Origin: an uncultured Collinsella sp.
GTDB taxonomy: Bacteria > Actinomycetota > Coriobacteriia > Coriobacteriales > Coriobacteriaceae
Length of the DNA: 64,000 nucleotides
Direction of reading: 5' to 3'
NCBI GenBank assembly: GCA_934643145.1
Contig: CAKUBM010000009.1
Coordinates: 22,139-86,138, forward strand
Shown: positions 50,689 to 60,156 of the stretch, piece by piece
Layout: the number at the start of each line of letters is the position of its first letter
Position numbering within the stretch: the stretch's first letter is position 1
Position numbers and translations under genes: made by a program
Notes under the pieces: model-generated
What the model was told of the DNA's origin: nothing
Database searches by the model: none
Seen by the model: only the letters and a program-made list of their open reading frames with translations

Positions 50689-51453
50689 CTATCCCTCGAT
50701 ACGACTCAAGAACTCGCGCGTACGCTGCTCGCGCGGATGGTCGATCACCTGCTCGGCAGGGCCCTCCTCGACAATGCGGCCGCCATCCATAAAGACCACG
50801 CGGTCGGCAACGTCGCGGGCGAACTGCATCGCGTGCGTCACGATCACCATCGTCATATTCTGCGCCGCGAGGTCCTTGATGACACGCAGCACCTCGGCCG
50901 TCAGCTCGGGATCGAGCGCCGAGGTCGGCTCGTCAAAGAACAAGATTTCCGGATCGAGCGCAAGGGCGCGGGCGATACTCACGCGCTGCTGCTGGCCGCC
51001 CGAAAGCTCGCAGGGCACTTTGTTCTCGTTGCCCGTAAGCCCCATCTGCGCAATCAGCTCGTGTGCACGGGCCTCCGCTTGCTCGCGCGGGCGCTTGAGC
51101 ACGCGGATCGGCGCGTCGGTGATGTTTTTCATCACGGTATAGTGCGGGAACAGATTGTAGTTCTGGAACACCAGGCCAAACCGCGAGCGTGCCTGCTTGG
51201 GCACATCGCCCTTCGCATAGACCGCGCCTGAGCCCGCGTCCGTCGCGACCGCAAGATCGCCAAACGAGAGCGAGCCGCCGTCGAGCGTCTCGAGCAGCGT
51301 GGCACAGCGCAGCAGCGTGGACTTACCGCCACCCGAAGGCCCGATAATCGCCACGACCTCGCCACGCTTCACCTCGAGCGAGATATCCTTGAGCACCTCA
51401 TTGCCGCCAAACGCCTTACGGGCGCTTTCGATTTTCATCACTGAATTAGTCAT
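50689..51453 (-). CDS. polar amino acid ABC transporter, ATP-binding protein
   Basis: 254 aa. GlnQ/ArtP-type ATPase: Walker A GPSGGGKST (about residues 39-47), Q-loop FQNYNLFPHYTV, signature LSGGQQQRVSIARAL, Walker B EILFFDEPTSALDPE, switch His in VTHAMQFARDVADR. A ~10-residue insert sits between Walker A and the Q-loop. The ATG at 51453 overlaps the end of the permease gene by 8 nt, indicating coupling; a second ATG at 51438 is possible. Powers uptake with the permease and binding protein upstream. Confidence 0.95.
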   Translation of the reverse strand: MTNSVMKIESARKAFGGNEVLKDISLEVKRGEVVAIIGPSGGGKSTLLRCATLLETLDGGSLSFGDLAVATDAGSGAVYAKGDVPKQARSRFGLVFQNYNLFPHYTVMKNITDAPIRVLKRPREQAEARAHELIAQMGLTGNENKVPCELSGGQQQRVSIARALALDPEILFFDEPTSALDPELTAEVLRVIKDLAAQNMTMVIVTHAMQFARDVADRVVFMDGGRIVEEGPAEQVIDHPREQRTREFLSRIEG

Positions 51454-52099
51454 GGTAATAGTCCAGCTTCTTTTCGGCAGCGCCCAGCAGCATCTCGACT
51501 ACGAAGTTAAAGACCCAGTAGATCAGCGCTGCAATCGCAAACGGCACCATGCTCACCTGCGAGGCGACCAGTGCCTTGGCCGTCGAGAACATCTCGCCCA
51601 CGCCGATGGCAAACGCCAGCGACGTGTCCTTGACCAGCGTGATGATCTCGTTGCCCATCGCCGGCAAAATGCGCTTGGCGACCTGCGGCATCACGATGTA
51701 CAGAAACGTCTGCATGCGCGAATAGCCCAGTACCTCGGCGGCCTCGTATTGACCGCGCGGAATGGATTGCAGGCCCGAGCGATAGATCTCGGCAAAGTAG
51801 CCGGCATAGTTGATGATGAACGCCACGACGCACGCCGTCCACTTGGAATCAGGCGTGAGCGAAATGCCAAACACGTAGTACGGGGCAAAGTAGATGGCAA
51901 ACATCTGCAGCATGAGCGGCGTGCCGCGCATGACCGAGATATAGATGCGCGCAATCCAGCGAAGCGGCGCGATTTTGCTCATGCGCATAAACGCCACAGG
52001 GATTCCCAGCGGAATCGACCCGAGCAGCGTCAGCACAAACAGCTGCAAGCTGACCAGGAAACCCTGGCCAAGCATCTGCATCATGACTTGGATAGACAA
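51446..52099 (-). CDS. polar amino acid ABC transporter, permease
   Basis: 217 aa from TTG 52099, chosen for the adjacent AGAGAGGG site; the upstream in-frame extension (to 52138) is Cys-rich and lies in a hairpin, and an internal ATG at 52084 is another option. HisM/GlnP family: about five membrane helices, RGTPLMLQMF (about 60-69) and the EAA loop YEAAEVLGYSRMQTFLYIVM with its conserved Gly. Middle gene of the operon binding protein-permease-ATPase. Confidence 0.93.
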   Translation of the reverse strand: MSIQVMMQMLGQGFLVSLQLFVLTLLGSIPLGIPVAFMRMSKIAPLRWIARIYISVMRGTPLMLQMFAIYFAPYYVFGISLTPDSKWTACVVAFIINYAGYFAEIYRSGLQSIPRGQYEAAEVLGYSRMQTFLYIVMPQVAKRILPAMGNEIITLVKDTSLAFAIGVGEMFSTAKALVASQVSMVPFAIAALIYWVFNFVVEMLLGAAEKKLDYYHD

Positions 52100-52145
52100 C
52101 CTACCCTCTCTTTCACAGCAACAGAACAGCAAACCCAATGCTAAA

Positions 52146-52250
52146 GCGGGTTTTCCAGGTGCCCGGGTTTGCCGTGAAAGAGGAGCGCCGCGTACTAAAT
52201 GTACGCAAGCGACGGTTTGAACGGCAAAATCGGGTGCCTGGGAAAGCCGC
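52146..52250. other. ~105-nt imperfect hairpin between binding-protein and permease genes
   Basis: Segments 52146-52175 and 52221-52250 are complementary with several G-U/mismatch positions; an inner perfect stem GCGTAC/GTACGC (52190-52195, 52201-52206) caps it. The hairpin starts in the stop codon of the binding-protein gene. Such structures often stabilise the upstream mRNA so that binding protein is made in excess of permease (established for several ABC operons; inferred here). Confidence 0.6.
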
Positions 52251-53110
52251 TATTTGAGAACCCAGTTGTCGAAGGAAAGACCGTAATCTGCGTATTTATC
52301 GCAGAGGTCCTTGACCGTGCCGTCCTCGTAGAGCGCCTTGAGCGACTCGGTTACAGCATCGGCCGACTTGGTGTCGCCCTTCTTAAAGCCGACGGCGTAG
52401 TGCTCGCTGGACAGCGGCTCATCAAGCTGCGTGTAAGCATCGGGCTTGGCGGCAAGCTGATACTGGGCAATCGAAAGGTCGCACGCCACGGCATCGACCG
52501 CACCGCTCTCGAGCTGCATAAAGGCCGTGTTGTACTCGCCAATGGTATCGAGCGTGGCAAACGTCGCCGCCAGATCCTTCTGGTCACCCTCGAGCACGTC
52601 CTGCGCAGCGGAATCAGTCTGGGTAATCACTGTCTTGCCGGCAAGATCGTCCCAGCTCTTGATACCCGCGTCCTTCTTGACCACGAGCACCTGCTCGTTG
52701 AGCATGTACGGATCGGAGAACGTGTAGTCGTCCTCGCGGCCCTCCATAGTAAAGCCGTTCCAGATGCAGTTGATGGCACCCGAGTTGAGCAGCGTGTCCT
52801 TGGCATCCCAGTCGATAGCCTCATACTCAACGTCCCAGCCCTGCTTGTCGGCAACGGCCTTGGCAAGATCGAGGTCAAAACCGGTGTACTCGCCATCGTC
52901 GCCTACAAAGCCATACGGAGGATAGGACTTGTCAAAGCCCACGACGAGCTTCTTGGACTCCGCAGCGCCCTTCACGTCCTTGGCTGCGGCAGAACCGGCA
53001 GCGGAGCCCTTGCCGGCACCACCGCCGCAGCCGACAAGACCAAGGCCAAGCACCGTGGCAAGCGAGCCGGCTAGACCAACAAACTGACGACGAGACATAT
53101 CGGTATTCAT
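52250..53110 (-). CDS. polar amino acid ABC transporter, substrate-binding lipoprotein (Tat-type signal)
   Basis: 286 aa from ATG 53110 with GAGGGGGAATACC. Signal peptide with a twin-arginine motif SRRQFVG (residues 6-12) and a lipobox LVGC with Cys28 as the lipid-modified residue, then a Gly/Ala-rich linker. The mature part is a family 3 solute-binding protein: LVVGFDKSYPPYGFVGDDGEYTGFDLDLAKA (two parts, about 58-88), WDAKDTLLNSGAINCIWNGF, RxDDYTFSDPYM, and a conserved AVDAVACD hinge. Probably binds a polar amino acid; which one is not decidable. First gene of a three-gene operon. Confidence 0.93.
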   Translation of the reverse strand: MNTDMSRRQFVGLAGSLATVLGLGLVGCGGGAGKGSAAGSAAAKDVKGAAESKKLVVGFDKSYPPYGFVGDDGEYTGFDLDLAKAVADKQGWDVEYEAIDWDAKDTLLNSGAINCIWNGFTMEGREDDYTFSDPYMLNEQVLVVKKDAGIKSWDDLAGKTVITQTDSAAQDVLEGDQKDLAATFATLDTIGEYNTAFMQLESGAVDAVACDLSIAQYQLAAKPDAYTQLDEPLSSEHYAVGFKKGDTKSADAVTESLKALYEDGTVKDLCDKYADYGLSFDNWVLK

Positions 53111-53203
53111 GGTATTCCCCCTCGATAGCACTTTAGTTAGGTAAAGTGAGTCATGTAACGTTCAGAATCATACACTTTACCTTGATGGAGCACAAGGTTG
53201 GGG

Positions 53204-53346
53204 CTCCCGGTTGGGCGGCACCCGGCGCGGAGTTTAATTTGCTGCCCTACAGTCCTGCTCACGACGGAGAGCACATTAAGTGCTCTCCTGTTCGTGCGGA
53301 ACTCGCGACAAATTTAACTCCGCGCCGGGTGCCGCCCAACCGGGAG
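53204..53346. repeat. 143-nt palindromic element with 31-bp perfect arms
   Basis: Arms 53204-53234 and 53316-53346 are perfectly complementary (31 bases). Inside, GGAGAGCAC/GTGCTCTCC (53266-53274, 53280-53288) forms a second stem around ATTAA. It lies in the 341-nt region between the divergent starts of the ABC operon and the methyltransferase gene, so it is not a simple terminator. The remaining intergenic sequence is AT-rich promoter-like (ACTTTACC repeats near 53140-53180). Confidence 0.85.
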
Positions 53347-53451
53347 ACAACGTGCTCGGGGCCTTAAATAGGCGTCCTCTCCAAACGAGCTCGTTAAATG
53401 CACGGTACAATTGCTTCGGACTTTTCTTTTTCTTTAATAGTGGGGTTATTG

Positions 53452-54885
53452 ATGGCAGAATCTCGTGCGGAGCGTAAGGCTCGTCGTGCTTTGATCGAGG
53501 CGGCTGAGGGGTCGGAGGAGAAAAAATCTTCTAAGAAATCCAAGTCGTCTCAGGATGCGAAGGGCAAGGCTAAGGCCAAGCGCCCCAGTTCTCGTCGGAG
53601 CGAGGACAAGGCATCTCAGACTCGCTCCAAGCGCTCGCATAAAGATCCGGTTTCGTCTGCGCGTAAGGCTGTGGATCCCAAGTCTCCCTGTTCAATCATG
53701 AAAGCTTGTGGTGGGTGCACGGCGCTCAATCGTCCTTATAAGAAGCAGTTGGCGGCCAAGCAGGCTGCTATGGAGGAGCTGTTTGCTGAGCTCTGTGAGC
53801 GCGAGGGTGTTGCCGTTGATCCCATTCGTGGTATGGGTGTCACCCTGGGCGACCCGGGCAAGTATCCTGCGCCGCGTGGTTTTCGTCATAAGGCCGCCAC
53901 ACCGTTTGCTCCTGGTAAGGAGGGTGCTGTCCGCTGTGGCTTCTTTGAGCGCGGCACGCACAAAATCGTCGCCGTTCCCAAATGCCCCGTTGAGGCGCCG
54001 GGCGCTCGTCAGATTCTCAACGGCATCGCTCGCGAGGCCGAACGTCTGCACATTCCCGCCTTTAACGAAGACAAGCATCTGGGGCTGCTTCGCTATGCCG
54101 TCGTTCGCTGCGGCTGGCGTACCGACCAGGTCATGGTTACGCTCGTGACCGCTCAGCGCGACCTGCCGCATGCGCAGGAGTTCTTTGAAGCCGTCGCGGC
54201 GCTTGATCCGCATATCGTCACCGTCGCTCAGAACATCAACGGACGCCCTGGAAATGCCATCTTGGGCGAGGAGACCCGTATCGTCTATGGCGCCGAATGC
54301 ATGCGCGACCAGCTACTCGGTTGCGAATTCGACATCTCCCCTACCGCGTTCTATCAGACCAACCCGCAGCAGACCGAACTGCTCTATCAACTCGCCATTG
54401 ACGGTATGGATCTGCAGCAGGGTGACGTACTCATGGATGCCTATTGCGGTAGCGGAACTATCGGCCTGTGCGCAGCTAAAGATGCCCAGGACAAAGGTGT
54501 CGGCATTATGCTGCTCGGTGTTGAGCGCAACCCCGCCGGCATTGCCGACGCACGTCGCAATGCCGAGCTCAACGGACTCACCCGCAGTGCTTGGTTTATG
54601 GCCGACGACGCCACCGATTACATCCTGGACGCTGCCGACAACAACGAGCGGATCGACGTCCTTTCCATCGACCCGCCGCGCGCCGGCTCCACCCCCGAGT
54701 TCCTCGAAGCCGCCTGCGCACTCAAGCCGCGCCGCATCACCTATATCAGCTGTAACCCCGTGACCCAAGAGCGCGACCTGCACCAGCTCCTCGACGGAGG
54801 CTATCGCCTGCTCAAGATCACGCCCGTCGACATGTTCCCCCATACCGACCACACCGAAACCGTAGCGGTCCTCGAACGCCGCTAA
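53452..54885 (+). CDS. 23S rRNA (uracil-5)-methyltransferase, RlmD/RumA-TrmA family
   Basis: 477 aa from ATG 53452 (GTGGGG upstream). A 75-residue Lys/Ser/Arg-rich N-terminal tail replaces the usual TRAM domain. Cys80, Cys86, Cys89 (C-x5-C-x2-C) plus a later Cys in PKCPVEAPG match the 4Fe-4S site of RumA-type enzymes. The methyltransferase core has DAYCGSGTIGL (about 329-339, SAM site), GVERNPAGIADARRNAELNG, DPPRAG, and the catalytic Cys near 434 in YISCNPVTQERDL. Codon usage in the first 150 codons is less GC-biased than its neighbours. Methylates U in 23S rRNA (U747/U1939-type) or possibly tRNA; the exact site is not determined. Confidence 0.9.
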   Translation: MAESRAERKARRALIEAAEGSEEKKSSKKSKSSQDAKGKAKAKRPSSRRSEDKASQTRSKRSHKDPVSSARKAVDPKSPCSIMKACGGCTALNRPYKKQLAAKQAAMEELFAELCEREGVAVDPIRGMGVTLGDPGKYPAPRGFRHKAATPFAPGKEGAVRCGFFERGTHKIVAVPKCPVEAPGARQILNGIAREAERLHIPAFNEDKHLGLLRYAVVRCGWRTDQVMVTLVTAQRDLPHAQEFFEAVAALDPHIVTVAQNINGRPGNAILGEETRIVYGAECMRDQLLGCEFDISPTAFYQTNPQQTELLYQLAIDGMDLQQGDVLMDAYCGSGTIGLCAAKDAQDKGVGIMLLGVERNPAGIADARRNAELNGLTRSAWFMADDATDYILDAADNNERIDVLSIDPPRAGSTPEFLEAACALKPRRITYISCNPVTQERDLHQLLDGGYRLLKITPVDMFPHTDHTETVAVLERR

Positions 54886-54900
54886 TCCACCGGCACAAGA

Positions 54901-54934
54901 AAGGGGGCGGCCCGTCTGGACCGCCCCCTTCACT
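54901..54934. terminator. bidirectional terminator after the methyltransferase gene
   Basis: Stem AAGGGGGCGG... (54901-54912) with 54919-54930 (one mismatch), followed by CACTT; it separates convergent genes. Confidence 0.75.
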
Positions 54935-54950
54935 TGGTTTATGAACGCCG

Positions 54951-55772
54951 TTACATGCCCTTGCGCAGGTCGCAGACGCCGGCTGCCGCCATCTCGCGAA
55001 GCAGCGTCTCGCGATCGCGCGTCACAATCAAATCCAACGGGAAGTGAATCTCGTCGAGCATCTTGCGGGCATGGTCGAGCTTGCCAATTGCCATGCCAAT
55101 GTGGGCATCGGTCGACACGCCAATGCCAACGCCCAGCTCGGCGCAGCGCTCGGCGATCTTGCGGCATACGGCCCAATGCTCAGTGTCGGCACCGTGCTCA
55201 AGGCTATGGTTGTTGATCTCGATAATCTTGTGCTTGGCCTTGGCCGCCAACAGCACCTCATCGACATCGAACGGCACGCCCGAACGCCCCGTATGCCCAA
55301 GCATGAACACCTTGGGGTGCTCCACGGCATTGATGTACATCTCGGTCGTCTGGGCGAGCGTCGCGCCTTCGGCAAACTGCGGGTTATGCACGCTTGCCAC
55401 CAAATAATCCAAATTACGCGTCACCAAATCGAACAGCGAATGCTCACGACTATACGAATCGCCGGCGATATTGAGCGAAACGGGAATGTCCTCGCCAAAC
55501 AAGCTTCCGTCCAGCGAAACGATATCGGCCTCGGCGCCGCGGAGCACCAGCACGCCGCTCCAAATGCGCGGCCAGATATCCTGGTTAATAAAGAACTGGA
55601 AACTGCGCAGGTCATTGGGGCAAGGCGTAACCATCGAGCTTAAATGATCGGCGGAACCGAGCACCTGAAGGCCACGCTCCGCCGCCCAATAGATGTTCTC
55701 CTCAATGGTTGAGTACGCATGCGCGGAGAACATCGTATGAGTATGGATATCACAGGAAAGCAGGTAGGGCAT
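54951..55772 (-). CDS. PHP-domain phosphatase (YcdX-like)
   Basis: 273 aa from ATG 55772 with AAGGAGACC; the open frame upstream is non-coding leader. PHP metal site CDIHTHTMFSAHAYSTIEE (about residues 7-25) and GSADHLSSM, followed by further metal ligands in RGAEADIVSLDG (Glu), SVHNPQF (His), LGHTGRSG (His) and VSTDAHIG (Asp-x-His). YcdX-type proteins are trinuclear zinc phosphatases; substrate unknown. Monocistronic. Confidence 0.9.
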   Translation of the reverse strand: MPYLLSCDIHTHTMFSAHAYSTIEENIYWAAERGLQVLGSADHLSSMVTPCPNDLRSFQFFINQDIWPRIWSGVLVLRGAEADIVSLDGSLFGEDIPVSLNIAGDSYSREHSLFDLVTRNLDYLVASVHNPQFAEGATLAQTTEMYINAVEHPKVFMLGHTGRSGVPFDVDEVLLAAKAKHKIIEINNHSLEHGADTEHWAVCRKIAERCAELGVGIGVSTDAHIGMAIGKLDHARKMLDEIHFPLDLIVTRDRETLLREMAAAGVCDLRKGM

Positions 55773-55937
55773 CAGGTCTCCTTGTCCAGCATGGCCGTCG
55801 CGTATATTCATTGTACGCATAGCTTTCGGCAGTCGTAAAACTGCTTCATCCCAATCACACAACGGCATAGACAACGGGGTCTGGCTCAACACCAAACCCC
55901 GTTTCACGTAAAACATTGTAAGCAGAGCGCTTTACTT

Positions 55938-57122
55938 TTAACGATACTCGTCCGCCAACTGTTTCCAAGCGGGTAGCGAATTGATAATCGTTTCGTAACT
56001 CACGCAATAGCCCAGGCGGAACCAACCAGGCATGCCAAAGCTGTCCGAGGGCACCGCAAGCAGCTCATACTTCTTCGCGCGCTCACAGAAAGCGTTCGCA
56101 TCGGGCTCCAGCGCCTTCACCCACAGGTAGAATGCACCATCCGGCTCAACATAGGTGTAGCCGTACTCCGCCAGTGCATCGGTAAGCGCGGTGCGGTTGC
56201 GCGCATAGGCCTCAACGTCACTCGGTTCATCGATGCAATCGATAATCACGCGCTGGAAGAGCGCCGGCGCACACACGAAGCCCAGCGTACGAGCGGCACC
56301 GGCAACGGCGGGCATTAGACGAACTGCCTGAGGATTCGTATCGGGAACCAGAATCCACCCCACGCGCTCGCCCGGTAGCGAAAGCGACTTGGAATACGAG
56401 TAGCACACGATGGTGTGCTCGTAGATCGAAGGCACCCAAGGCACCTCGGTGCCATAGACAATCTCGCGATACGGCTCATCCGAGATAAGCATAATCGGAT
56501 TCTCGGGATCGCGCTTGGCGTTGACCTCGCGTAAAACATTGGCCAGTCGCGTCAGTGTATCGCGCGTATACACGGCACCGGTCGGGTTGTTGGGTGAGTC
56601 GATAATGACGGCAGCCGTCTTATCGGTAATCGCCTTGAGCACGTTATCCACGCTCAACTGGAACGTATCTTCATCGGCGAGTGCCTCGACACACGTACAG
56701 CCGGCTTTCTCAATCCACACGCGATACTCCGGGAAGTACGGGGCGATAACAATGACCTCGTCACCCGGGTTCGTAACGGCATTGAGCGTGCAGGTGAGCG
56801 AAGCCGCCGCGCCCACGGTCATAAAGACATCCTTGCCCTCATAGCTCGTACCGAAGCGACGGTTGAGCGACTCAGCCACGGCGGTACGGCACTGCGGCAG
56901 GCCCGGTGCGGGCGTATATCCGTGCAGCTGCTCGCTCGGCAGTTCAAGCGCCTTTTTGATGGACTCCGCGACGGCAGCGGGAGCAGGAACACTCGGGTTG
57001 CCCAGCGAGAAATCGAACACGTTTTCCGCACCGATTTGCGCCTTGCGCTCAAGGCCATAGCTAAAAATCTCACGGATGATGGAGCTTTCCGCACCGCGAG
57101 CATACATAGTTTCGTTGATCAT
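55938..57122 (-). CDS. PLP-dependent aminotransferase, class I/II
   Basis: 394 aa from ATG 57122 with GAAAGGGGAAC. Fold-type I aminotransferase: SLGNPSVPAP near residue 40, GYTPAPGLPQCRTAVAE (about 67-83), DSPNNPTGAVY (about 173-183), LISDEPYREIVYG (Asp/Tyr contacting PLP), and PLP Lys in SYSKSLSLPGERVGW (about 235-249), with the Arg in PGWFRLGYC binding the substrate carboxylate. AspC/AlaT-like; amino donor not determined. A perfect 25-bp palindrome lies about 60 nt upstream. Confidence 0.92.
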   Translation of the reverse strand: MINETMYARGAESSIIREIFSYGLERKAQIGAENVFDFSLGNPSVPAPAAVAESIKKALELPSEQLHGYTPAPGLPQCRTAVAESLNRRFGTSYEGKDVFMTVGAAASLTCTLNAVTNPGDEVIVIAPYFPEYRVWIEKAGCTCVEALADEDTFQLSVDNVLKAITDKTAAVIIDSPNNPTGAVYTRDTLTRLANVLREVNAKRDPENPIMLISDEPYREIVYGTEVPWVPSIYEHTIVCYSYSKSLSLPGERVGWILVPDTNPQAVRLMPAVAGAARTLGFVCAPALFQRVIIDCIDEPSDVEAYARNRTALTDALAEYGYTYVEPDGAFYLWVKALEPDANAFCERAKKYELLAVPSDSFGMPGWFRLGYCVSYETIINSLPAWKQLADEYR

Positions 57123-57181
57123 CTGTTCCCCTTTCGCATAGGCGCTATTGTACGCTTTAGTCGAGCAAAGTGCCGCAGCAA

Positions 57182-57243
57182 TGTTGATTGGGGACAGACT
57201 TAAATGCGTGAAAACGCTCATTTAAGTCTGTCCCCAATCAACA
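57182..57243. repeat. 25-bp perfect inverted repeat with GGGGACAG core
   Basis: Arms 57182-57206 and 57219-57243 are perfect complements containing GGGGACAGACTTAAATG; 12-nt loop. It lies between the ftsH terminator and the aminotransferase ATG. It belongs by its GGGAC core to the palindrome family at 12037, 23828, 31971 and 42663. Confidence 0.85.
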
Positions 57244-57261
57244 GATGGCCCCATATCGCTC

Positions 57262-57300
57262 AAAAGAAAAAGCCTCCGCAGGTTTCCCCGCGGAGGCTTT
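57262..57300 (-). terminator. intrinsic terminator after ftsH
   Basis: 11-bp stem AAAGCCTCCGC (minus 57300-57290 with 57279-57269), then TTTTCTTTTG. Confidence 0.85.
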
Positions 57301-57311
57301 CGTGACAAAGA

Positions 57312-59459
57312 TTACTCGTCGACGTCAGTATTGCCGTCGGCCTTCTTTTCGTCAGCGCTCTCGGCATCGTCAGCATCCTCGGATGCGACGTCGGCATCCT
57401 CCTGCATGGCCGCCTGCGCAAAGGCCGCGGCATCAGCCGCCAGCTCCTCCTCGCTCATGCGAGGCGCACGCTTCTTGGCCGGCATACCGGCCGCCTTGGC
57501 ATTGCGCTCCTCCTTGGCCGCCAGGATATCGCCCTCGCGCTCAAGGTAGGCATCCCACTCATTGTCGAGCAGGGCGTTCACGGCGTCGCCTTCGACGGTC
57601 TCGCGCTCAAGCAGCACCTTCGCCATCAGATCGAGCTGATCGCGACGGGCATCCAAAATCTCGACCGCACGGCGATGGGCCTCACGCATAATGCGCTGAA
57701 CCTCGATATCGATGCGGCGCGCCGTCTCCTCGGAGTAATCCTGGTGATCGGCATAGTCGCGGCCCAGGAACACCTGATGCTGCGCCTCGCCAAAGACCTG
57801 CGTGCCCAGCTCCTCGCTCATGCCCAGGCGCGTGACCATCTCGCGCGCCATCTTGGTCGCGCGCTCCAGATCGTTACTCGCGCCCGACGTGATGTCATCG
57901 CACATGAGCTCCTCGGCGACGCGGCCGCCCAAGAACACGGCAAGCTCGTCGAGCATCTCGTTCTTGGTCTTGAGGAAGTGATCCTCCTGCGGAAGCTGCA
58001 ACGTGTAGCCCAGAGCCTGGCCGCGGCTGACAATCGAGATCTTGTGGACCGGATCGGAGTGCTCCAGGATGTGGCCCACCAGGGCGTGGCCGCTCTCATG
58101 GTAGGCAATCGTGGTGCGCTCGGCTTCGGTCATCACGCGACCCTTGCGTTGCGGTCCGGCAATCACGCGCTCCATCGACTCCTCGACCTCGTCCATCGAG
58201 ATCACAGAACGATGACGGCGAGCGGCCAGCAGCGCAGACTCGTTGAGCAGGTTTGCCAAATCGGCACCAGTAAAGCCAACGGTCATCTGGGCGAGCTTCT
58301 CAAACTTAACGTCCTCGTCCATCGGCTTGTTCTCGGCATGCACGCGCAAGATCTGCTCGCGGCCCTTCACATCCGGACGGTCAACCGTGACTTGGCGGTC
58401 AAAACGACCGGGGCGCAGCAATGCCGGGTCCAGAATGTCAGGACGGTTGGTCGCAGCGATCAGGATGACCGACTCGCTCTCCTCAAAGCCGTCCATCTCG
58501 ACCAGCAGCTGGTTGAGCGTCTGCTCGCGCTCGTCGTGGCCGCCGCCCAAACCGGCTCCGCGCTGACGTCCCACGGCATCGATCTCGTCAATAAAGATGA
58601 TCGACGGAGCCTGAGACTTGGCCTCCTTAAAAAGGTCGCGCACGCGGCTGGCGCCGACACCCACGAACATCTCGACAAAGTCAGAGCCCGAGATGCTAAA
58701 GAACGGCACGCCCGCCTCGCCGGCAACGGCCTTGGCCAGCAGCGTCTTACCGGTACCCGGAGGGCCCACCAGCAAAACGCCACGCGGAATCTTGGCACCC
58801 AGTTTGCGATAGCGGTCCGGATCGCTCAGGAAGTCGCGAATCTCCTCGAGCTCCTCGACGGCCTCGTCCACGCCGGCAACGTCCTCGAACTTGACCTTGG
58901 GACGCGTTGCCTCGCTGGTCTTGGCGTTGGTCTTGCCAAACTGCATGTTCCTGTTGTTGGCGCCCATCATCTGGCGCATAAAGTAGAACATGATGGCGAT
59001 CAGGGCGATCGTCGGAAGCACGCTCATCGCCAAGTCGCCCCAAAAATCGGGGTCATTGGTGTTGACGATGTACTTGGTATCGGGGTGCTCCGCCATAAGC
59101 TCGGCAAGCGAATCGGAGCCGACATAGGTCGAGGAGAAGCTCTTGAGCTCGCTCGTGTCGCCCTTGTCCTTTTTTGTCTTCCAGTAATGACCCGCCACGC
59201 TTCCGTCTTGAACCGTATAGGTCAAATCTTCGACGCGATCCTGCTTAATGGCGTTGACCATCTCGCTCGTCGCGAGCTTTACGGTATTGCTGGAATTGGC
59301 AAAGCCGGAGCCCATGTTAAAGAAGGCGTAGCCCAGAAGCGCGCAAGCCAAAATAAAATACAGCCAGCCCGTACGCGTGGGCTTCTTGCCTCCGGGCATC
59401 CCCGGGATCTTAGGCTCCCGGGGAGTCTGGGAATTGTTATCGTTACGGTCGTCGGGCAT
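57312..59459 (-). CDS. ftsH: ATP-dependent zinc metalloprotease FtsH
   Basis: 715 aa from ATG 59459. Two membrane helices (about residues 31-50 and 143-162) flank an ~90-residue extracytoplasmic domain; AAA+ module with Walker A GPPGTGKT (about 231-238), Walker [17 protein letters not shown] region; zinc protease motif HESGH (about 452-456) and the third ligand Asp in the [11 protein letters not shown] region. The last ~70 residues are an Ala/Glu/Asp-rich acidic tail. Degrades misfolded membrane and regulatory proteins. One base separates hpt's stop from its ATG, giving the classical tilS-hpt-ftsH operon. Confidence 0.97.
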   Translation of the reverse strand: MPDDRNDNNSQTPREPKIPGMPGGKKPTRTGWLYFILACALLGYAFFNMGSGFANSSNTVKLATSEMVNAIKQDRVEDLTYTVQDGSVAGHYWKTKKDKGDTSELKSFSSTYVGSDSLAELMAEHPDTKYIVNTNDPDFWGDLAMSVLPTIALIAIMFYFMRQMMGANNRNMQFGKTNAKTSEATRPKVKFEDVAGVDEAVEELEEIRDFLSDPDRYRKLGAKIPRGVLLVGPPGTGKTLLAKAVAGEAGVPFFSISGSDFVEMFVGVGASRVRDLFKEAKSQAPSIIFIDEIDAVGRQRGAGLGGGHDEREQTLNQLLVEMDGFEESESVILIAATNRPDILDPALLRPGRFDRQVTVDRPDVKGREQILRVHAENKPMDEDVKFEKLAQMTVGFTGADLANLLNESALLAARRHRSVISMDEVEESMERVIAGPQRKGRVMTEAERTTIAYHESGHALVGHILEHSDPVHKISIVSRGQALGYTLQLPQEDHFLKTKNEMLDELAVFLGGRVAEELMCDDITSGASNDLERATKMAREMVTRLGMSEELGTQVFGEAQHQVFLGRDYADHQDYSEETARRIDIEVQRIMREAHRRAVEILDARRDQLDLMAKVLLERETVEGDAVNALLDNEWDAYLEREGDILAAKEERNAKAAGMPAKKRAPRMSEEELAADAAAFAQAAMQEDADVASEDADDAESADEKKADGNTDVDE

Positions 59460-59460
59460 C

Positions 59461-60009
59461 TTACGAATAAACCTCCGGTTTCAAAATGCCCAGATACGGA
59501 AGGTTACGATAGCGCTCGGCATAGTCGAGGCCGTAGCCCACCACGAAGGCATCGGGGCAATGGGTTCCAACATACTTGGGCGTGACGGCCGAGGTACGGT
59601 CCTCAACGTCCTTCCACAGGAAGGCGGCGACCTCCAGAGAAGCGGGCTTGCGGCTCTCGAGGTTCTTCATCAGGTACTTGAGCGTCAGGCCCGAGTCCAG
59701 AATGTCCTCGACGATCAGCACGTCGCGACCGCGGATGTCGATATCCAGGTCCTTAATGATACGCACGATGCCCGAGGACTTCACACCGTCGCCATAGCTC
59801 GAAACAGCCATGAAATCGATGTTGGTCGGCAGCTCGATCTTGCGCATCAGGTCGCCCATAAAGACCACGGCGCCGCGCAGGACCGCAATCAGTACCAGAT
59901 CCTTACCCGCGTAGTCGCGCGTAATCTGCTCGCCTAGGCGAGAGACGATACCGTCGATATCCTCCTGCGTAAACAGAACCTTCTCGATATCCGGATGTTG
60001 AGAAGCCAT
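59461..60009 (-). CDS. hpt: hypoxanthine phosphoribosyltransferase
   Basis: 182 aa from ATG 60009 with AGAAAGGG. Type I PRTase: PRPP-binding loop VLIVEDILDSGLTLKYL (about 99-115), flexible-loop YGDGVKSSG, and C-terminal VVGYGLDYAERYRNLPYLG typical of Hpt. Salvages hypoxanthine/guanine to IMP/GMP. Its ribosome site overlaps the 147-nt spacer after tilS. Confidence 0.96.
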   Translation of the reverse strand: MASQHPDIEKVLFTQEDIDGIVSRLGEQITRDYAGKDLVLIAVLRGAVVFMGDLMRKIELPTNIDFMAVSSYGDGVKSSGIVRIIKDLDIDIRGRDVLIVEDILDSGLTLKYLMKNLESRKPASLEVAAFLWKDVEDRTSAVTPKYVGTHCPDAFVVGYGLDYAERYRNLPYLGILKPEVYS

Positions 60010-60156
60010 GACAACCCTTTCTTGTGCTTATCGCCCACACACCGCCGTATGGACGCGAACTACACATTCTAGCAGCGCACGGGGTATATTTACCAGCCCG
60101 TGCGCCATCAGTGCGGGAATACCGTCAACGTCGCACAGAATAGTAGGCGCAAGGCA

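Noticed and set aside
59461..60156. Separate promoter for hpt-ftsH in the 147-nt tilS-hpt gap
   Set aside because: No convincing -35/-10 pair was seen; a single tilS-hpt-ftsH operon is the simpler reading.
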